A stretch of DNA of 64,000 bases, taken from the NCBI RefSeq assembly GCF_023008585.1, contig NZ_CP095390.1, positions 744,001-808,000 of the forward strand, in the 5' to 3' direction. The translations under genes and the position numbers were made by a program. The notes under the pieces are model-generated. The model was not told the DNA's origin, searched no databases, and saw nothing but the letters and a program-made list of their open reading frames with translations. The stretch's first letter is position 1. Each line of letters starts with the position of its first letter. This stretch comes from Natribaculum breve (lineage in GTDB: Archaea; Halobacteriota; Halobacteria; Halobacteriales; Natrialbaceae). Shown piece after piece: positions 28,108-37,610 of the stretch.

Positions 28108-28923
28108 ATGGGGCTGACCAAACGAATCATACCGTGTATCGACGTCGACCTCGACGACGACGGAAATCCGGCGGTCTACACCGGCGTCCACTTCGAGGAC
28201 CTCGAGTACACGGGCGATCCGGTCGAGATGGCACGCCAGTACAACGAAGCGGGGGCAGACGAGTTCGTCTTCCTCGACATCACCGCCTCCGCCCACGGCC
28301 GAGAGACGATGCTCGGCGTCGTCGAGCAGGTCGCCGACGAGGTGTTCATCCCGCTCACGGTGGGCGGTGGCATCCGGACGACCGAGGACATCAAGGAAAC
28401 CCTTCGCGCGGGCGCGGACAAGGTCTCGATCACGACCGGCGCACTCGAGCGGCCGGACCTGATCAACGAGGGTGCGTCGGCGTTCGGTAGCCAGTGTATC
28501 GTCATCAGCGTCGACGCGAAGCGACGGTACGACGAGGGCGGCGAGCACTACGTCGAGGTCGACGGCGAATCCTGCTGGTTCGAGTGTACGAAGAAAGGCG
28601 GTCGCGAGGGGACGGGCGTCGACGTCGTCGAGTGGGCCCGCGAGGCCGAATCGCGCGGTGCCGGCGAACTGTTCGTCAACTCGATCGACAGGGACGGGAC
28701 GAAAGACGGCTACGACGTCCCGCTGACGACCGCCGTCTGTGACGCCGTCGACACGCCGGTCATCGCGTCGTCGGGCTGTGGCAGCCCCGAACACATGCAC
28801 GAGGTCTTCACCGAGGCCGGTGCCGACGCCGGGCTCGCCGCGTCGATCTTCCACTTCGGCGAGTACTCGATCCGCGAGGTAAAGGAGTACTTAGACGAGC
28901 GCGACGTGCCGGTTCGACTGTAA
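28108..28923 (+). CDS. hisF: Imidazole glycerol phosphate synthase cyclase subunit
   Basis: HisF, 271 residues, a TIM-barrel enzyme of histidine synthesis that uses ammonia from HisH to form imidazole glycerol phosphate and AICAR. The first catalytic aspartate is in RIIPCIDVD (about residue 11). Phosphate-binding stretches are [13 protein letters not shown] and [13 protein letters not shown], and the second catalytic aspartate is in [13 protein letters not shown]. An insertion relative to many bacteria gives the usual haloarchaeal length. HisH and other his genes are not in the window. A TATA-like tttactat lies about 35 bp upstream. Confidence 0.96.
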   Translation: MGLTKRIIPCIDVDLDDDGNPAVYTGVHFEDLEYTGDPVEMARQYNEAGADEFVFLDITASAHGRETMLGVVEQVADEVFIPLTVGGGIRTTEDIKETLRAGADKVSITTGALERPDLINEGASAFGSQCIVISVDAKRRYDEGGEHYVEVDGESCWFECTKKGGREGTGVDVVEWAREAESRGAGELFVNSIDRDGTKDGYDVPLTTAVCDAVDTPVIASSGCGSPEHMHEVFTEAGADAGLAASIFHFGEYSIREVKEYLDERDVPVRL

Positions 28924-28989
28924 CCGACGGCTCGCCGGCGGCTTTCAGTTTCGCTACACTTTTGTGTCGTCGATCGAAGCTACGAACCA

Positions 28990-29823
28990 GTGAAGTGGCG
29001 GTGTACGTGGTGTGGGAAACCACACGAGACGAACGACCCTCCGTGTGACAACTGCGGTCACGGCTCTTTCGAGCGCGCCGTCGTCCGCGAGCCCGACCCC
29101 GAGACCGTCGACACGGGGCCGACGTACGTCTGGACCTGCACGGACTGCGGCCGCGACCACGTCAAGAACTCGCCGCCCTGTTCGCGCTGTGGCAATCCGA
29201 CACTCGAGAAGCGAGAACAGGAGTACGCCGACGTCGAACGGGACCTCGAGACGCCGAGCTGGCTCGAGGTAGCCAGGCCGTACGCGCCGATCATCGCCGT
29301 CCTCGCGGTCGTGATCGGCCTCTTTGCGACCGGCATCGTGCCGCCGTCGATACTGCCCGGTATCGGCACGCCGACGCCCCCCGACGCACCGGGCGACGGC
29401 GAGGTTTCCGCCGGACTCGACTTAGAGACCGTCGAGACGGAAATCTACGATCGACTCGAGGACGAACGACGGGCAGAGGGGGCTCCGACGCGGACGTACG
29501 ACGAGGGGCTCGCCGCGTTCGCGGAGTACCGAAACAGGCAGGTCGTCGTCGCTAACGTCGAGGAGCGCGAGCCCGACGACCCGCCGGAGCTGTCCGACTT
29601 CGATACGACGTGTTCCGGCGCCATCGTCCTCGGCTCGCCCCAGGTGATCGTCGACGACCTCGATGCGTACGAAAACGAGTCCGAACTGGCGGCCGACGTG
29701 GCGTCGGGACTACTGGAGAACCGGGACTACCGAACCGAAGCCCTCGCAGATCGCGACGCAGAAGCAGTCGACGTTCACGTCGGGCCGGACGACGAGGTGT
29801 TCGTCACGTACGTGGCCTGTTAG
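28990..29823 (+). CDS. Membrane protein with twin zinc ribbons and CAP-like ectodomain
   Basis: A 277-residue protein of unknown function. The N-terminus has two consecutive zinc ribbons (WCTWC-type CTWC and CDNC, about residues 5-22; then CTDC and CSRC, about 50-68). One transmembrane helix follows (about 98-117), then a proline-rich linker and a soluble domain (about 145-277). The helix [28 protein letters not shown] resembles the start of SCP/CAP-superfamily domains, but the rest is divergent. The ribbons would be inside and the CAP-like domain outside. The start is a GTG at 28990. The stop overlaps the end of rpoL on the opposite strand. Confidence 0.65.
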   Translation: MKWRCTWCGKPHETNDPPCDNCGHGSFERAVVREPDPETVDTGPTYVWTCTDCGRDHVKNSPPCSRCGNPTLEKREQEYADVERDLETPSWLEVARPYAPIIAVLAVVIGLFATGIVPPSILPGIGTPTPPDAPGDGEVSAGLDLETVETEIYDRLEDERRAEGAPTRTYDEGLAAFAEYRNRQVVVANVEEREPDDPPELSDFDTTCSGAIVLGSPQVIVDDLDAYENESELAADVASGLLENRDYRTEALADRDAEAVDVHVGPDDEVFVTYVAC

Positions 29824-30104
29824 GCAGCCGCCTCGAACGCCTCGCGGAACGCAGTCGTCTTCTCGCGGACGTTGACGGCGGCCTCCTCGAGTGCGTCGAG
29901 GGGGTCGACGCCGCCTTCGGTCTTGATCGTCAGGATCGGTTCGGTCTGGCCACCCGACTGCTCGGGGTTCATGTCGTAGGTCGCGGCGCTGACGTCGTCG
30001 TGCTCGAGCAGCGCCCCCTTGAGGACGTTCATGAACGTGTGATCCTCGCCGCCGATCTCGATCGATAGCTCGTCGTCGCTACTCTCAGTGACCCGCAGTT
30101 CCAT
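29820..30104 (-). CDS. rpoL: DNA-directed RNA polymerase subunit L (Rpo11)
   Basis: A 94-residue archaeal RNA polymerase subunit, the homologue of eukaryotic RPB11, which pairs with subunit D in the assembly platform. The family core is visible as [21 protein letters not shown] (about residues 17-37), including the FMN-LK pattern, followed by [11 protein letters not shown] and [16 protein letters not shown]. The ATG at 30104 ([12 protein letters not shown]) is preferred; the longer frame to 30176 lacks family similarity. It is convergent with the zinc-ribbon gene and overlaps its stop by four bases. Confidence 0.93.
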   Translation of the reverse strand: MELRVTESSDDELSIEIGGEDHTFMNVLKGALLEHDDVSAATYDMNPEQSGGQTEPILTIKTEGGVDPLDALEEAAVNVREKTTAFREAFEAAA

Positions 30105-30205
30105 AGCGAGTCGTCCGTCCGTCAGCCGCTTGTACCTTTCGAAGCCAGCGGTACCGTGCCGACGGATGTTAACCACTATACGGATCCACGCGAAGGCTCG
30201 ACCAC

Positions 30206-32014
30206 ATGCTCTCGCTCGAGTTGGTCCTCGGAGTACTCGTCGTCGGCACGCTGCTCGCGTCGATCGGAACCGTCAGGCTCCTCGAGCGCTCGAGCCGACG
30301 GTGGTACGACGTGCTCCGCTCGCGGCTGCTCGGCGGCGTTCCGTGGGGGACGATCGTCGTGATCGCGTTCGTCCTCGCGGTGTACCTGTTCGTCCAGGAC
30401 GGCATCGGCGACTTCGACGATCCGGTGACGATACCCTACCGGGCCTGGTCGTACCTCTACCCGCTCGGGATGGCGACGGCGTCGTTCTCTCACGCCAGCT
30501 CGAGCCACCTGGTCGGCAACCTCGTCGGGACGGCCGTGCTCGCGCCCATCGTCGAGTTCGCCTGGGGCCACTACCCGCGTGACGGAGCCGAGTCGACCGG
30601 ATCGTGGCGAACCAGTCCCTGGTTCCGGGCGTTCGTCGTCTTCCCGCTGGTCGTCGTCGTCGTCGGCCTCCTGACGAGCCTGTTCTCGGTCGGTCCCGTG
30701 ATCGGCTTCTCGGGGGTCGTCTTCGCGTTCGCCGGATTCGCGCTCGTCCGGTATCCCGTCGCGACCCTCGTCGCAGCGATCGGGGCACAGGGGGCGGTGA
30801 TGACCGTCTACAGGGCCCTGCGATCGCCGATCACCGTCTACGTGGCGACGCCGAGTCCGCCCTCGCCGCCGTGGTGGGCGTCGATCGCCATCCAGGGTCA
30901 CGCTCTCGGCTTCTTCGTCGGCCTTCTGCTCGCCGCCGTCGTCTTCAACCGCCGCGGCTACCGGCCCGACCCGCTTCGCTTCTGGCTCGCGGTCCTCTTT
31001 TTCGGCTTCTCGAAGGCGCTGTGGGCGATCTACTGGTTTCGCGGCGCGAACTCGTTCGTCCTGTATCGCGGCCCCGGCGTCGTCGTCGTCGTCGCGACCA
31101 CGCTCCTGGTCACCCTCGCCGTGACCGCCTCCGACCGCCCACTGCTGCCCGACGCGCTGGTCGACCGCCTGCCGCTTCTCGCCCGGTCGACCGCCGATCG
31201 AACGCGCCTCGAGCGGATCCTCGAACTCGGACTGGCGAACGACGACTCGCTGTCCGGGTCGATTCGAACCCGTATCCGGGATCTCGCGCGCGGACCCCGA
31301 TCGCGTACGGCGGGCAGACTCTCGAACGTCACCCGTCGCCAGTCCGCACTCGCCGTCGTCCTCGTCGTCGTCGCGCTCATCACTGGCCCGGCGATTCCCG
31401 TGAACCTGTTCGTGGTCGACCAGGAGTCGACGGCGGCGAACGCGTCCGTCACCGTCGAGGACTACACCGTCCGCTACGTCGAAGGCGAGGAGAACGAACT
31501 CGTCGGCGTCGTCGATATCTCGGCGTTCGGCGAGAACACGACGATCGAATCGAGCGGCGTCGTCGTCTCGAGTTCGTCGCGTAACATCTGGCTCGAGGCG
31601 GTGTCGGCCGACCGTCTCGCCTTCGAGCGGAACGTGACCGTCGACGTCGGCGGTCCCGGCTGGCGGGAGACCGTCCACGTCCAGCGGGAGGGGTGGTCCG
31701 CCGTCGGCAACGACAGCGCCTACCAGATCTGGCTGTGGGCCGACGGCGACGACCGCCAGCTCGCGTACACGTCCGACCCCGTCCGGTCGGAGGTCCGCAT
31801 CGACGGCAAACGCGTGACGCTCGTCCCCGACGAGGGGTCGTTCTCGATCGAAGTCGAGGACGACGACGCGGTCTCCGACGTCGCGCTCCCGGCCGAAAAC
31901 GAGACGGTCGAGGCGGGAGGTATCACCTTCGAGCGCGACGGCGACGCGATCTACGCCGCCTCGGACGGCACGTACGTCCAGGTCGCGAGCGAGGAACGAC
32001 GCGGCGACTACTGA
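30206..32014 (+). CDS. Rhomboid-family intramembrane serine protease with large C-terminal ectodomain
   Basis: A 602-residue protein. The rhomboid core covers about residues 45-310 with at least six membrane segments. The catalytic serine is S169 in the GFSG motif ([11 protein letters not shown]), the catalytic histidine is H232 in IQGHALGF, and the supporting HxxxN appears as SHLVGN (about 101-105). After a cytoplasmic linker (about 330-390) another hydrophobic segment (about 391-410) precedes a soluble domain of roughly 190 residues rich in beta strands, probably extracellular. Rhomboids cleave transmembrane substrates; in haloarchaea one has been linked to S-layer glycoprotein and surface maturation. 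The added ectodomain may select substrates. Confidence 0.88.
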   Translation: MLSLELVLGVLVVGTLLASIGTVRLLERSSRRWYDVLRSRLLGGVPWGTIVVIAFVLAVYLFVQDGIGDFDDPVTIPYRAWSYLYPLGMATASFSHASSSHLVGNLVGTAVLAPIVEFAWGHYPRDGAESTGSWRTSPWFRAFVVFPLVVVVVGLLTSLFSVGPVIGFSGVVFAFAGFALVRYPVATLVAAIGAQGAVMTVYRALRSPITVYVATPSPPSPPWWASIAIQGHALGFFVGLLLAAVVFNRRGYRPDPLRFWLAVLFFGFSKALWAIYWFRGANSFVLYRGPGVVVVVATTLLVTLAVTASDRPLLPDALVDRLPLLARSTADRTRLERILELGLANDDSLSGSIRTRIRDLARGPRSRTAGRLSNVTRRQSALAVVLVVVALITGPAIPVNLFVVDQESTAANASVTVEDYTVRYVEGEENELVGVVDISAFGENTTIESSGVVVSSSSRNIWLEAVSADRLAFERNVTVDVGGPGWRETVHVQREGWSAVGNDSAYQIWLWADGDDRQLAYTSDPVRSEVRIDGKRVTLVPDEGSFSIEVEDDDAVSDVALPAENETVEAGGITFERDGDAIYAASDGTYVQVASEERRGDY

Positions 32015-32248
32015 TCGCGACCTCGAGGGCGCGTCTCGACGTACAGTTCTGGCCACGTGGCGCACGCGGTCGCGTCGCCGAGCGATCGCGAGGTGACGCG
32101 ACGACCTCGTGCGAGGGGCGAGTGAGCGAGTGGTGCGGGACCGCAGGTCCCGCCGTGCGAACGGCGCGAAGCGACGTGAGCAGACGCAGCGAGCGAACGA
32201 GTCGGCTGGGGAGGCTCGAGGAGTGGGTGGGAGAAAGCCGTGTACGAA
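32015..32248. repeat. GC-rich intergenic block with a perfect hairpin
   Basis: No gene is seen on either strand. The block contains a perfect 8-bp hairpin, GCGGGACC-GCA-GGTCCCGC, at 32135-32153, and direct repeats of gagcgag- and gcgaacg-type words at about 32119-32205, ending in a tcggctggggagg word. Such word-rich, skewed stretches recur between genes in haloarchaeal genomes and look like an interspersed repeat family. It lies between the convergent rhomboid and methyltransferase genes, so the hairpin could also serve as a terminator. Confidence 0.45.
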
Positions 32249-32869
32249 TCAGGCCCACTCGATCCGGAAGACCTCCGTCTGGAGTTCCCGCGACGCCTCC
32301 TCGTGGAACGGGAATCGACGCTCGAGGTCGAACGTCGCACGGAACGCGTGGGTGACGGTGCCGCCGTGGTCGTCGGCGAACGATTCGACGAACGCCTGGC
32401 TTCCCTCGTTGTGAATCGTGTACGAGACTGCGGCGAGGCCGCTCGCCGCCTCGAGAAACGCACGGTCTGCACCCCGCTGGCCGCGCTGGGCACCGAAGGG
32501 TGGGTTCGAGACGACGGTCGCCGACGAGAGCGACAGCGGCGGCCGCGTCGCGTCGCCGCGCACCCAGTCGATCGGGACCTCGACGCCGACGCGTGCTGCG
32601 TTTTCGCGGGCGCGTGCGAGCGCGTCCGCGTCGACGTCGAGCCCGACGACGCGCTCGGGCGCGGCGAACGACGCGCCGATCGCGAGCATGCCGGTGCCCG
32701 TCCCCAGGTCGACGACGACGCGATCGGCCAGGTCGCCCTGCAGGGACGCGACGTGGAGGACGTGGGCAGCGACCTCCGGCGGCGTGAGATACTGCTCGAG
32801 GTCGACCGAGGGGTCGTCGAAGTCGGCGACGGACTCGAGTCGGCGGGCGAGGGTGCGCCGTGACGCCAT
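32249..32869 (-). CDS. METTL5-type N6-adenine RNA methyltransferase
   Basis: A 206-residue class I methyltransferase. The SAM-binding motif I is VVVDLGTGTGMLAIGA (about residues 51-66) and the acidic motif II is GLDVDADAL. The catalytic tetrapeptide NPPF (VVSNPPFGAQRGQRGADR, about 119-136) is the signature of N6-adenine methylation. The N-terminal VDLEQYLTPPEVAAHVLHVA helps place it with METTL5, which modifies an adenine of small-subunit rRNA in eukaryotes. It would act on 16S rRNA, which is inference. It follows the 32880-33281 gene by ten bases on the same strand, forming a two-gene unit. Confidence 0.87.
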   Translation of the reverse strand: MASRRTLARRLESVADFDDPSVDLEQYLTPPEVAAHVLHVASLQGDLADRVVVDLGTGTGMLAIGASFAAPERVVGLDVDADALARARENAARVGVEVPIDWVRGDATRPPLSLSSATVVSNPPFGAQRGQRGADRAFLEAASGLAAVSYTIHNEGSQAFVESFADDHGGTVTHAFRATFDLERRFPFHEEASRELQTEVFRIEWA

Positions 32870-32879
32870 CGCCCGACGC

Positions 32880-33281
32880 TTACGCCTCGAGCGTAATGGG
32901 TGCGTCGAGATCGAACGTCAGTCCCTCCCTGTCTGCGCGTTCGGCACAGGCGGCGAGCGCGGGGCGGACCTTCTCGGGGTTGGCGATCGTCTCGCACTCG
33001 ACCGTGATCGCACCGGCACCGAGAAACGAGGCTGCGCGGACGTAACTGCGGATCCGGTCGGCCTCCTCCTGGGTCTGCAGCGAGCAGTCCTCGTCGAACC
33101 GCGCCCGAACGGTCACTCTGGCGGGGAACAGTCCCTCGCGATTGAGTTCGCGTTTGAGGTCTCGCAGGTACGTCGGTGCCGTCGACTCGAGTGCGTCCGC
33201 CTCGAGTCTGACGGGGGTGACGTCTTCGGGTCGACAGCGTTCGATCGTTCGTTCGACGTCGATCGACGGGGTGGCGCTCAT
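32880..33281 (-). CDS. Conserved haloarchaeal hypothetical protein
   Basis: A 133-residue soluble alpha/beta protein with no family recognised. Visible features are a run of charged strands (PARVTVRARFDEDCSLQTQ), a helix EEADRIRSYVRAASFLGAG and a C-terminal strand FDLDAPITLEA. There is no membrane segment, signal or metal-binding cluster. The ATG at 33281 (MSATPSIDVERT) is chosen over 33305 because the extra residues are not family-like. It lies ten bases upstream of the METTL5-type gene, so a role linked to rRNA or tRNA modification is possible but unsupported by sequence. Confidence 0.7.
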   Translation of the reverse strand: MSATPSIDVERTIERCRPEDVTPVRLEADALESTAPTYLRDLKRELNREGLFPARVTVRARFDEDCSLQTQEEADRIRSYVRAASFLGAGAITVECETIANPEKVRPALAACAERADREGLTFDLDAPITLEA

Positions 33282-33476
33282 CGACGGCGAATACATTAGC
33301 TGCATACAAAAATCTTGGTAAATGCTCAGTAGTAATCACCTCGCGGCGAGCGGGTCGTCGATACCGTCGTCGTCGTCTCCCGATCGGTCCGTGACACCAC
33401 TTGTCACCCACTACGTGCTACTGTCAGACATACTGGAATCGCATAGAATTAAGAACGTCTAGAAATAGAAGAACGT

Positions 33477-33659
33477 ATGGACGAGTGCCCTCGGTGTGGG
33501 TCACCGCTCGAGCGTCTGTCGCTGGGTGACGTCGAGACCATCGCCTGCAACCGGTGTGGGTTCGCCGACGTTCCAGTCGACCACGAGAGCGAGGAGCGCG
33601 ATCTCGAGTCCTGGCGAGACGCGTTCGAACGGTTCTACGAACAGTCCGATACGGCGTAG
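33477..33659 (+). CDS. Small zinc-ribbon protein
   Basis: A 60-residue protein with a compact zinc ribbon, CPRC (residues 4-7) and CNRC (about 24-27), followed by an acidic helix (RDLESWRDAFERFYEQ). It belongs to the broad class of haloarchaeal small CPxCG-type proteins, several of which influence growth or motility; the role of this one is unknown. An AT-rich agaattaaga about 22-33 bp upstream of the ATG fits a promoter for a leaderless mRNA. Confidence 0.72.
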   Translation: MDECPRCGSPLERLSLGDVETIACNRCGFADVPVDHESEERDLESWRDAFERFYEQSDTA

Positions 33660-33798
33660 GATCGGCCGAGATACGGACGACTGGAAGCGGTCCGGTGCAA
33701 CGCGACCGCCCTGCGGGTGCACCGGAAACTCGGTACAGCAGACCGTACGACTCTCTGCCAGTCGCCGGGCGACCCGAGCACCGAAGAGAGAAGGTCGG

Positions 33799-34827
33799 TT
33801 ACTCGTTCGCCGGTGCCGCTTCAGTTTCCTGTTCGTCGTCGTAGTCGACGTCCTCGTCCGAACGAGCCGCGACGAGGCCACCGCGTGCGACGCTGTACAG
33901 CGGTTCGTCGGCGTGGGAGACGCCGCTGATCGAGAACGGAATGTTGGCGTCCTCGAGGTGGTCGCGGAACAGCGCCTCGAAGCCGCTGGGACTCGAGGTG
34001 CCGCCGGTGACGACGACGGGCACGTCCAGCCCCTCTTCGACGTCTTCGTCGTCGACTTCCGTGACGATGTTCTCGATGACGTAGTCGAGCAGGTTCTCGT
34101 AGTAGATCGACAGCGCGCCCTCGACGCCGCCGACGTCGGTCGTGAAGTCGAGTTCGAAGTCGTCTTCTTTGATCGAGGTGACCTTGTCGACGGGCGTGCC
34201 GGTCGCGCGGGCGGCCTGCTCGTCGATCCAGTCGCCACCGCGGGCGACGGAGAACTTCATGACGGGGACCGCGTAGTAGGAGAGACAGACGTTGGTCATG
34301 CCGGCACCGAAGCTGATGCCGAGACCGGTGAAGTTGTTGTCCGCGAGTTCGCTGTAGATGACGGCCATCCCCTCGTTGATGGGCTCGGCGTCGTAGCCCA
34401 TGTCGTTCAGGAACGACTCGATCGTCTTCTGGTGATACAGCGTCGAGAGGTCCGAGTCGATCGGATCGGCGGGCGTCGAGAAGTACAGTTTCTCGTCGGG
34501 ATAGGCGGGTTCGCCGACGACCTGTTCGATGATGAGTTTCATCATCGGGATCGCGCTCTTCTCGTCCGACGAGAGGATCCCCTGGGACATCGGTCGTCGG
34601 GTCTCCTTGTTGAAGATGTTCGCGAAGTTCAGCGCGTCGTCACCGACGACGTACACCTTGTCGTCCTTTCGAATGTGGAGTACTTCGCTTCGCGAGAGCA
34701 TCTGCTCGGCCATGTCCGAGTACTCGATCTCTACGAAGGAGTTGCGCTGCTGCACGAATACCGTGTCGTTGCCATCCTGTTGTGCAGACAGGATGTTCAT
34801 CGTTCCGACGTCTAGGCCTTTGGCCAT
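33799..34827 (-). CDS. Actin-like cytoskeletal ATPase, salactin/volactin-like
   Basis: A 342-residue actin-superfamily protein. The phosphate-1 loop is at the N-terminus ([13 protein letters not shown]), the phosphate-2 region reads [18 protein letters not shown] (about residues 163-180), and the adenosine motif is [17 protein letters not shown] (about 283-299). The overall length and the KGLDVGTMN start match the haloarchaeal actin homologues described as salactin in Halobacterium and volactin in Haloferax; this link is from memory of the family. It would form filaments controlling shape or division. The acidic C-terminal tail (about 325-342) is likely disordered. The gene follows the CdpA-like gene on the same strand. 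Confidence 0.8.
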   Translation of the reverse strand: MAKGLDVGTMNILSAQQDGNDTVFVQQRNSFVEIEYSDMAEQMLSRSEVLHIRKDDKVYVVGDDALNFANIFNKETRRPMSQGILSSDEKSAIPMMKLIIEQVVGEPAYPDEKLYFSTPADPIDSDLSTLYHQKTIESFLNDMGYDAEPINEGMAVIYSELADNNFTGLGISFGAGMTNVCLSYYAVPVMKFSVARGGDWIDEQAARATGTPVDKVTSIKEDDFELDFTTDVGGVEGALSIYYENLLDYVIENIVTEVDDEDVEEGLDVPVVVTGGTSSPSGFEALFRDHLEDANIPFSISGVSHADEPLYSVARGGLVAARSDEDVDYDDEQETEAAPANE

Positions 34828-34849
34828 GTGTGGCCAAGGCGTCTGACAC

Positions 34850-34858
34850 ATTATAAAT
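34850..34858 (-). promoter_or_regulatory. TATA box of the actin-like gene
   Basis: On the minus strand the element reads atttataat, 23-31 bp upstream of the ATG at 34827, which predicts a leaderless mRNA separate from the upstream membrane-protein gene. A second AT-rich stretch (about 34885-34910) lies further upstream. Confidence 0.65.
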
Positions 34859-34952
34859 CTATGTGAATTACCTTCATCAGTTAACGTTCGGAACAATATT
34901 TTATTTATATCTCGTCAGAGAAGTTAATCGTCCGCGGTTCGATTAGGGAACG

Positions 34953-35882
34953 CTAGATGAGCCCGTCGTCGCCGAAGAGTCGCTCTTTGAGCCTGGTCAG
35001 CGGCCCCGTAATCGAACTCACGGCCCGACCGTCGTCGCCGTCGGCGGCCTCCTCCGCTCGTCGCTGCTCGCGCAGTTCTTTCAGTTTCGCCGTCTGGTCG
35101 TCGACGGTCGAACTCGAGGTCGTGGTCTTCTTCTCGCCGCCTTTCAGCCCCTTCAGGCCGGCGACCTGTGCGTCGACGCCCGTCGAGCGCGTCGTCTTCG
35201 CCTCGACGTCGATCTTGGCCTCGTCGAACTCGTGGTCGCTGAACGTCAGCCGTTTGTTGTCGCTCTTTTCGACGCCGCCCCAGGAGAGTTCGACGCCGTC
35301 CATCGCCTCGTCGATGTCGCTTTGGATCTCTTCGTCGGAGTACGACTCGCCTTCCTCCTCGTCTTCGTTGCCGACCTCGACCGCCTCGACGGAGCGAGCC
35401 AGGTCGAGGTAGTGGGCGATGAGTGCGGCTCCGGTCGACGCGGTGATCGCCGCCAGGCCGACGGCGTAGACGGCCACGACGTGAACCGTACTGAAGTAGG
35501 TATCGCTACTCCCGTAGAAGTTCCAGTCGGACGGATACAGCGACACGAACCCGGCGACGGCGACCAGCGTGATCGCCACGCCGCCGACCGAAGCGTACAG
35601 CACGCGCCGTTCGGCGGGCAGCAACACGACGATCGCGAGCATCGTCGTCGGAAGCGATGCCATCCCGAGCGCGTACGCGGGCTGGACCCACGCGAAGTAC
35701 TCCGCCGACCGCGCCTCGAGCGTGCTGCTCCAGACGAAAAGCGCCAGCGCTACGATCGCGAGGCCGATTCCACCCAGGAACAATCCGAACCCAATGTAGA
35801 CGTCGGTTCGATCCTCCGGTTCGCCGATGTACCGGCGATAGAGGTCGAACAGATAGCCGTCCGTAGCCTGTTCGGCTGTCAT
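34953..35882 (-). CDS. Four-span membrane protein with cytoplasmic tail, probable CdpA-like division protein
   Basis: A 309-residue protein. Four transmembrane helices occupy about residues 26-175 (the first FGLFLGGIGLAIVALALFVW). The remaining 130 residues are acidic, probably disordered and cytoplasmic, with a basic-hydrophobic segment at the extreme C-terminus (ITGPLTRLKERLFGDDGLI) that could be a protein-docking peptide. The N-terminal YLFDLYRRYIGEPEDRTDVYIGFGLFLGG pattern and layout recall CdpA, the membrane anchor of FtsZ2 in Haloferax. I make this link from memory, not from an alignment. Position next to the actin-like gene supports a cytoskeletal role. The start is the ATG at 35882. 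Confidence 0.6.
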   Translation of the reverse strand: MTAEQATDGYLFDLYRRYIGEPEDRTDVYIGFGLFLGGIGLAIVALALFVWSSTLEARSAEYFAWVQPAYALGMASLPTTMLAIVVLLPAERRVLYASVGGVAITLVAVAGFVSLYPSDWNFYGSSDTYFSTVHVVAVYAVGLAAITASTGAALIAHYLDLARSVEAVEVGNEDEEEGESYSDEEIQSDIDEAMDGVELSWGGVEKSDNKRLTFSDHEFDEAKIDVEAKTTRSTGVDAQVAGLKGLKGGEKKTTTSSSTVDDQTAKLKELREQRRAEEAADGDDGRAVSSITGPLTRLKERLFGDDGLI

Positions 35883-35979
35883 TGCCACCCCCTTTACCCT
35901 CCAGTACTATGACTTTTGGGCCGAGAGACTGGTAATTAAAAAAACAGTTTGGGTGCCGAAGCGCAGACGCCCGAACCGC

Positions 35980-36354
35980 TCAGTCGTGACAGCAACCGCC
36001 GGCTTCGCCGCCGAAATCGACCTCGAGCGGTTCCGAGATCACGTCGTTGATCGCGGCGAGTCGCGCGGCCAGTTCGTCTTTCGCCTCGAGGTACTCCTCC
36101 ATGACGGGAATCGAGTGCAGTTCCTCCTGGGTCTGCTGGAGCTCCTGGAGGTCCTCCTGGGTCGCAGCGCCCGTCTGGCGGGCGAGCATGAACTCCTGGC
36201 GGATCTGTTCGAACTCGTCGATCTTCTCCTGGGCCTCCTCGGACTGCTCGACTGCCTTCTGGGTCCGCTCGAACGTCTCGTACTCGGGCAGTTCGGTGAT
36301 CGCCTCACCCAGTTCGCGACCGAGTTCCTCGACGCGGCTCGTCTCGATGCTCAT
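35980..36354 (-). CDS. YlbF/YmcA family protein
   Basis: A 124-residue, almost fully alpha-helical protein with heptad-like Glu- and Gln-rich helices (FERTQKAVEQSEEAQEKIDEF, DLQELQQTQEELHSIP), matching the YlbF/YmcA (Com_YlbF) family. The C-terminus is short and cysteine-rich (GGEAGGCCHD), suggesting metal binding. Bacterial relatives form a complex that affects RNA processing and development. The archaeal role is unknown. The ATG at 36354 (MSIETSRVEE) is preferred over a start three codons upstream. It is divergent from dph2, with a 116-bp promoter region. Confidence 0.82.
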   Translation of the reverse strand: MSIETSRVEELGRELGEAITELPEYETFERTQKAVEQSEEAQEKIDEFEQIRQEFMLARQTGAATQEDLQELQQTQEELHSIPVMEEYLEAKDELAARLAAINDVISEPLEVDFGGEAGGCCHD

Positions 36355-36440
36355 ACTTCGCATTGGGTGTCACGTGGTTTCAACCTGCCGGATCGACGAC
36401 CAGACGTCGCGTCGACGAGCGGAACCCTCGAAGCGCCGAC

Positions 36441-36450
36441 GTTATACGTT
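36441..36450 (+). promoter_or_regulatory. TATA-like element of dph2
   Basis: The element gttatacgtt ends 21 bp upstream of the ATG at 36471 and is the only AT-rich word in the divergent spacer between the YlbF-like gene and dph2. The spacing fits a leaderless or very short leader. Confidence 0.5.
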
Positions 36451-36470
36451 CGTGGCCGCAACCACGTGTA

Positions 36471-37520
36471 ATGAGCCAGGAGTCGGAGTACAGCGAGGGC
36501 GATCTCCGAAACACCGGGATGAGTCTCAAACACGACCGTGAGTGGAACTACGAACTCGAGCGGATCGTCGACGTCATCGAGGACCGAGACGCGAAGAAAG
36601 TCGGCCTGCAGTTCCCCGAGGGGCTGAAACGCCGCGGCCCGAAGGTCGCCGACGATCTGCGCGAACTCGTCGACGACGACGTCACGTTCATGCTCTCGGG
36701 CCAGCCGTGTTACGGGGCCTGCGACCTCGATACGTATCTGATGAAACGCACCGACGTCTTCGTCCACTTCGGCCACTCGCCGATGAAAAACACGGAGAAG
36801 GTGATCTACGTCCCGCTGTTCTCGAACGTCGCGGTGACGCCGATCATGGAGGAGGCACTCGAGACGCTCGAGGATCCGTCGGAGACCCCCGACGTCGGCC
36901 TCGTCACGACCGCCCAGCACATGAATCGGTTCGACGAGATGCGCGAGTTCCTAGAGGAGCGGGGCTACGAGGTCCAGACTCGCCGCGGCGACGAGCGACT
37001 CACCCACGAAGGACAGGTGCTCGGCTGTAACTACGCGAGCGCGGACGTCCCCGCCGATCAGGTGCTGTACGTCGGCGGCGGCAAGTTCCACCCGCTCGGG
37101 CTGGCGATGGAACACCCCGACAAGCACGTCGTCATCGCCGACCCCGTCAACAACGTCGTGACGGTCGCCGACACGGAGAAGTTCCTGAAACAGCGCTACG
37201 CGGCCGTCCACCGCGCGATGGACGCCGAGAAGTGGGGCGTCATCTTCTGTACCAAGATCGGACAGGGCCGCTGGGAAGTCGCCCAGGACATCCTCGCGGA
37301 CAACGACGACGCCTACCTCATCACGATGGACGAGGTCACGCCCGACCGCCTGCGCAACTTCGACATGGACGCGTTCGTCAACACCGGCTGTCCCCGGATC
37401 ACGACCGACGACGGCCCGCAGTTCCACAAGCCGATGCTCACTCCCGGCGAGTACGAAATCGCCGTCGGCAACGAGCCGCTCGAGGAACTCAGCTTCGACA
37501 CGTTCCACGGCACCTGGTGA
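36471..37520 (+). CDS. dph2: Diphthamide biosynthesis enzyme Dph2
   Basis: Non-canonical radical-SAM enzyme of 349 residues that transfers an aminocarboxypropyl group from SAM to the histidine of elongation factor 2, the first step of diphthamide formation. The three cysteine patches that bind the [4Fe-4S] cluster are visible: GQPCYGAC (about residues 78-84), VLGCNYAS (about 182-189) and NTGCPRI (about 305). The N-terminal GLQFPEGLKRRGP is also typical. The archaeal enzyme works as a homodimer. The ATG at 36471 starts with MSQESEYSEG, with the TATA element just upstream. Confidence 0.94.
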   Translation: MSQESEYSEGDLRNTGMSLKHDREWNYELERIVDVIEDRDAKKVGLQFPEGLKRRGPKVADDLRELVDDDVTFMLSGQPCYGACDLDTYLMKRTDVFVHFGHSPMKNTEKVIYVPLFSNVAVTPIMEEALETLEDPSETPDVGLVTTAQHMNRFDEMREFLEERGYEVQTRRGDERLTHEGQVLGCNYASADVPADQVLYVGGGKFHPLGLAMEHPDKHVVIADPVNNVVTVADTEKFLKQRYAAVHRAMDAEKWGVIFCTKIGQGRWEVAQDILADNDDAYLITMDEVTPDRLRNFDMDAFVNTGCPRITTDDGPQFHKPMLTPGEYEIAVGNEPLEELSFDTFHGTW

Positions 37521-37610
37521 GGGGGTCGACCGGTCGCTCGACCCGCCGTCGCCTGGTCGCACTCGAGACGAAGCGGATTGATTTTACGTCCCTATCGACT
37601 AGGTGTAGAT

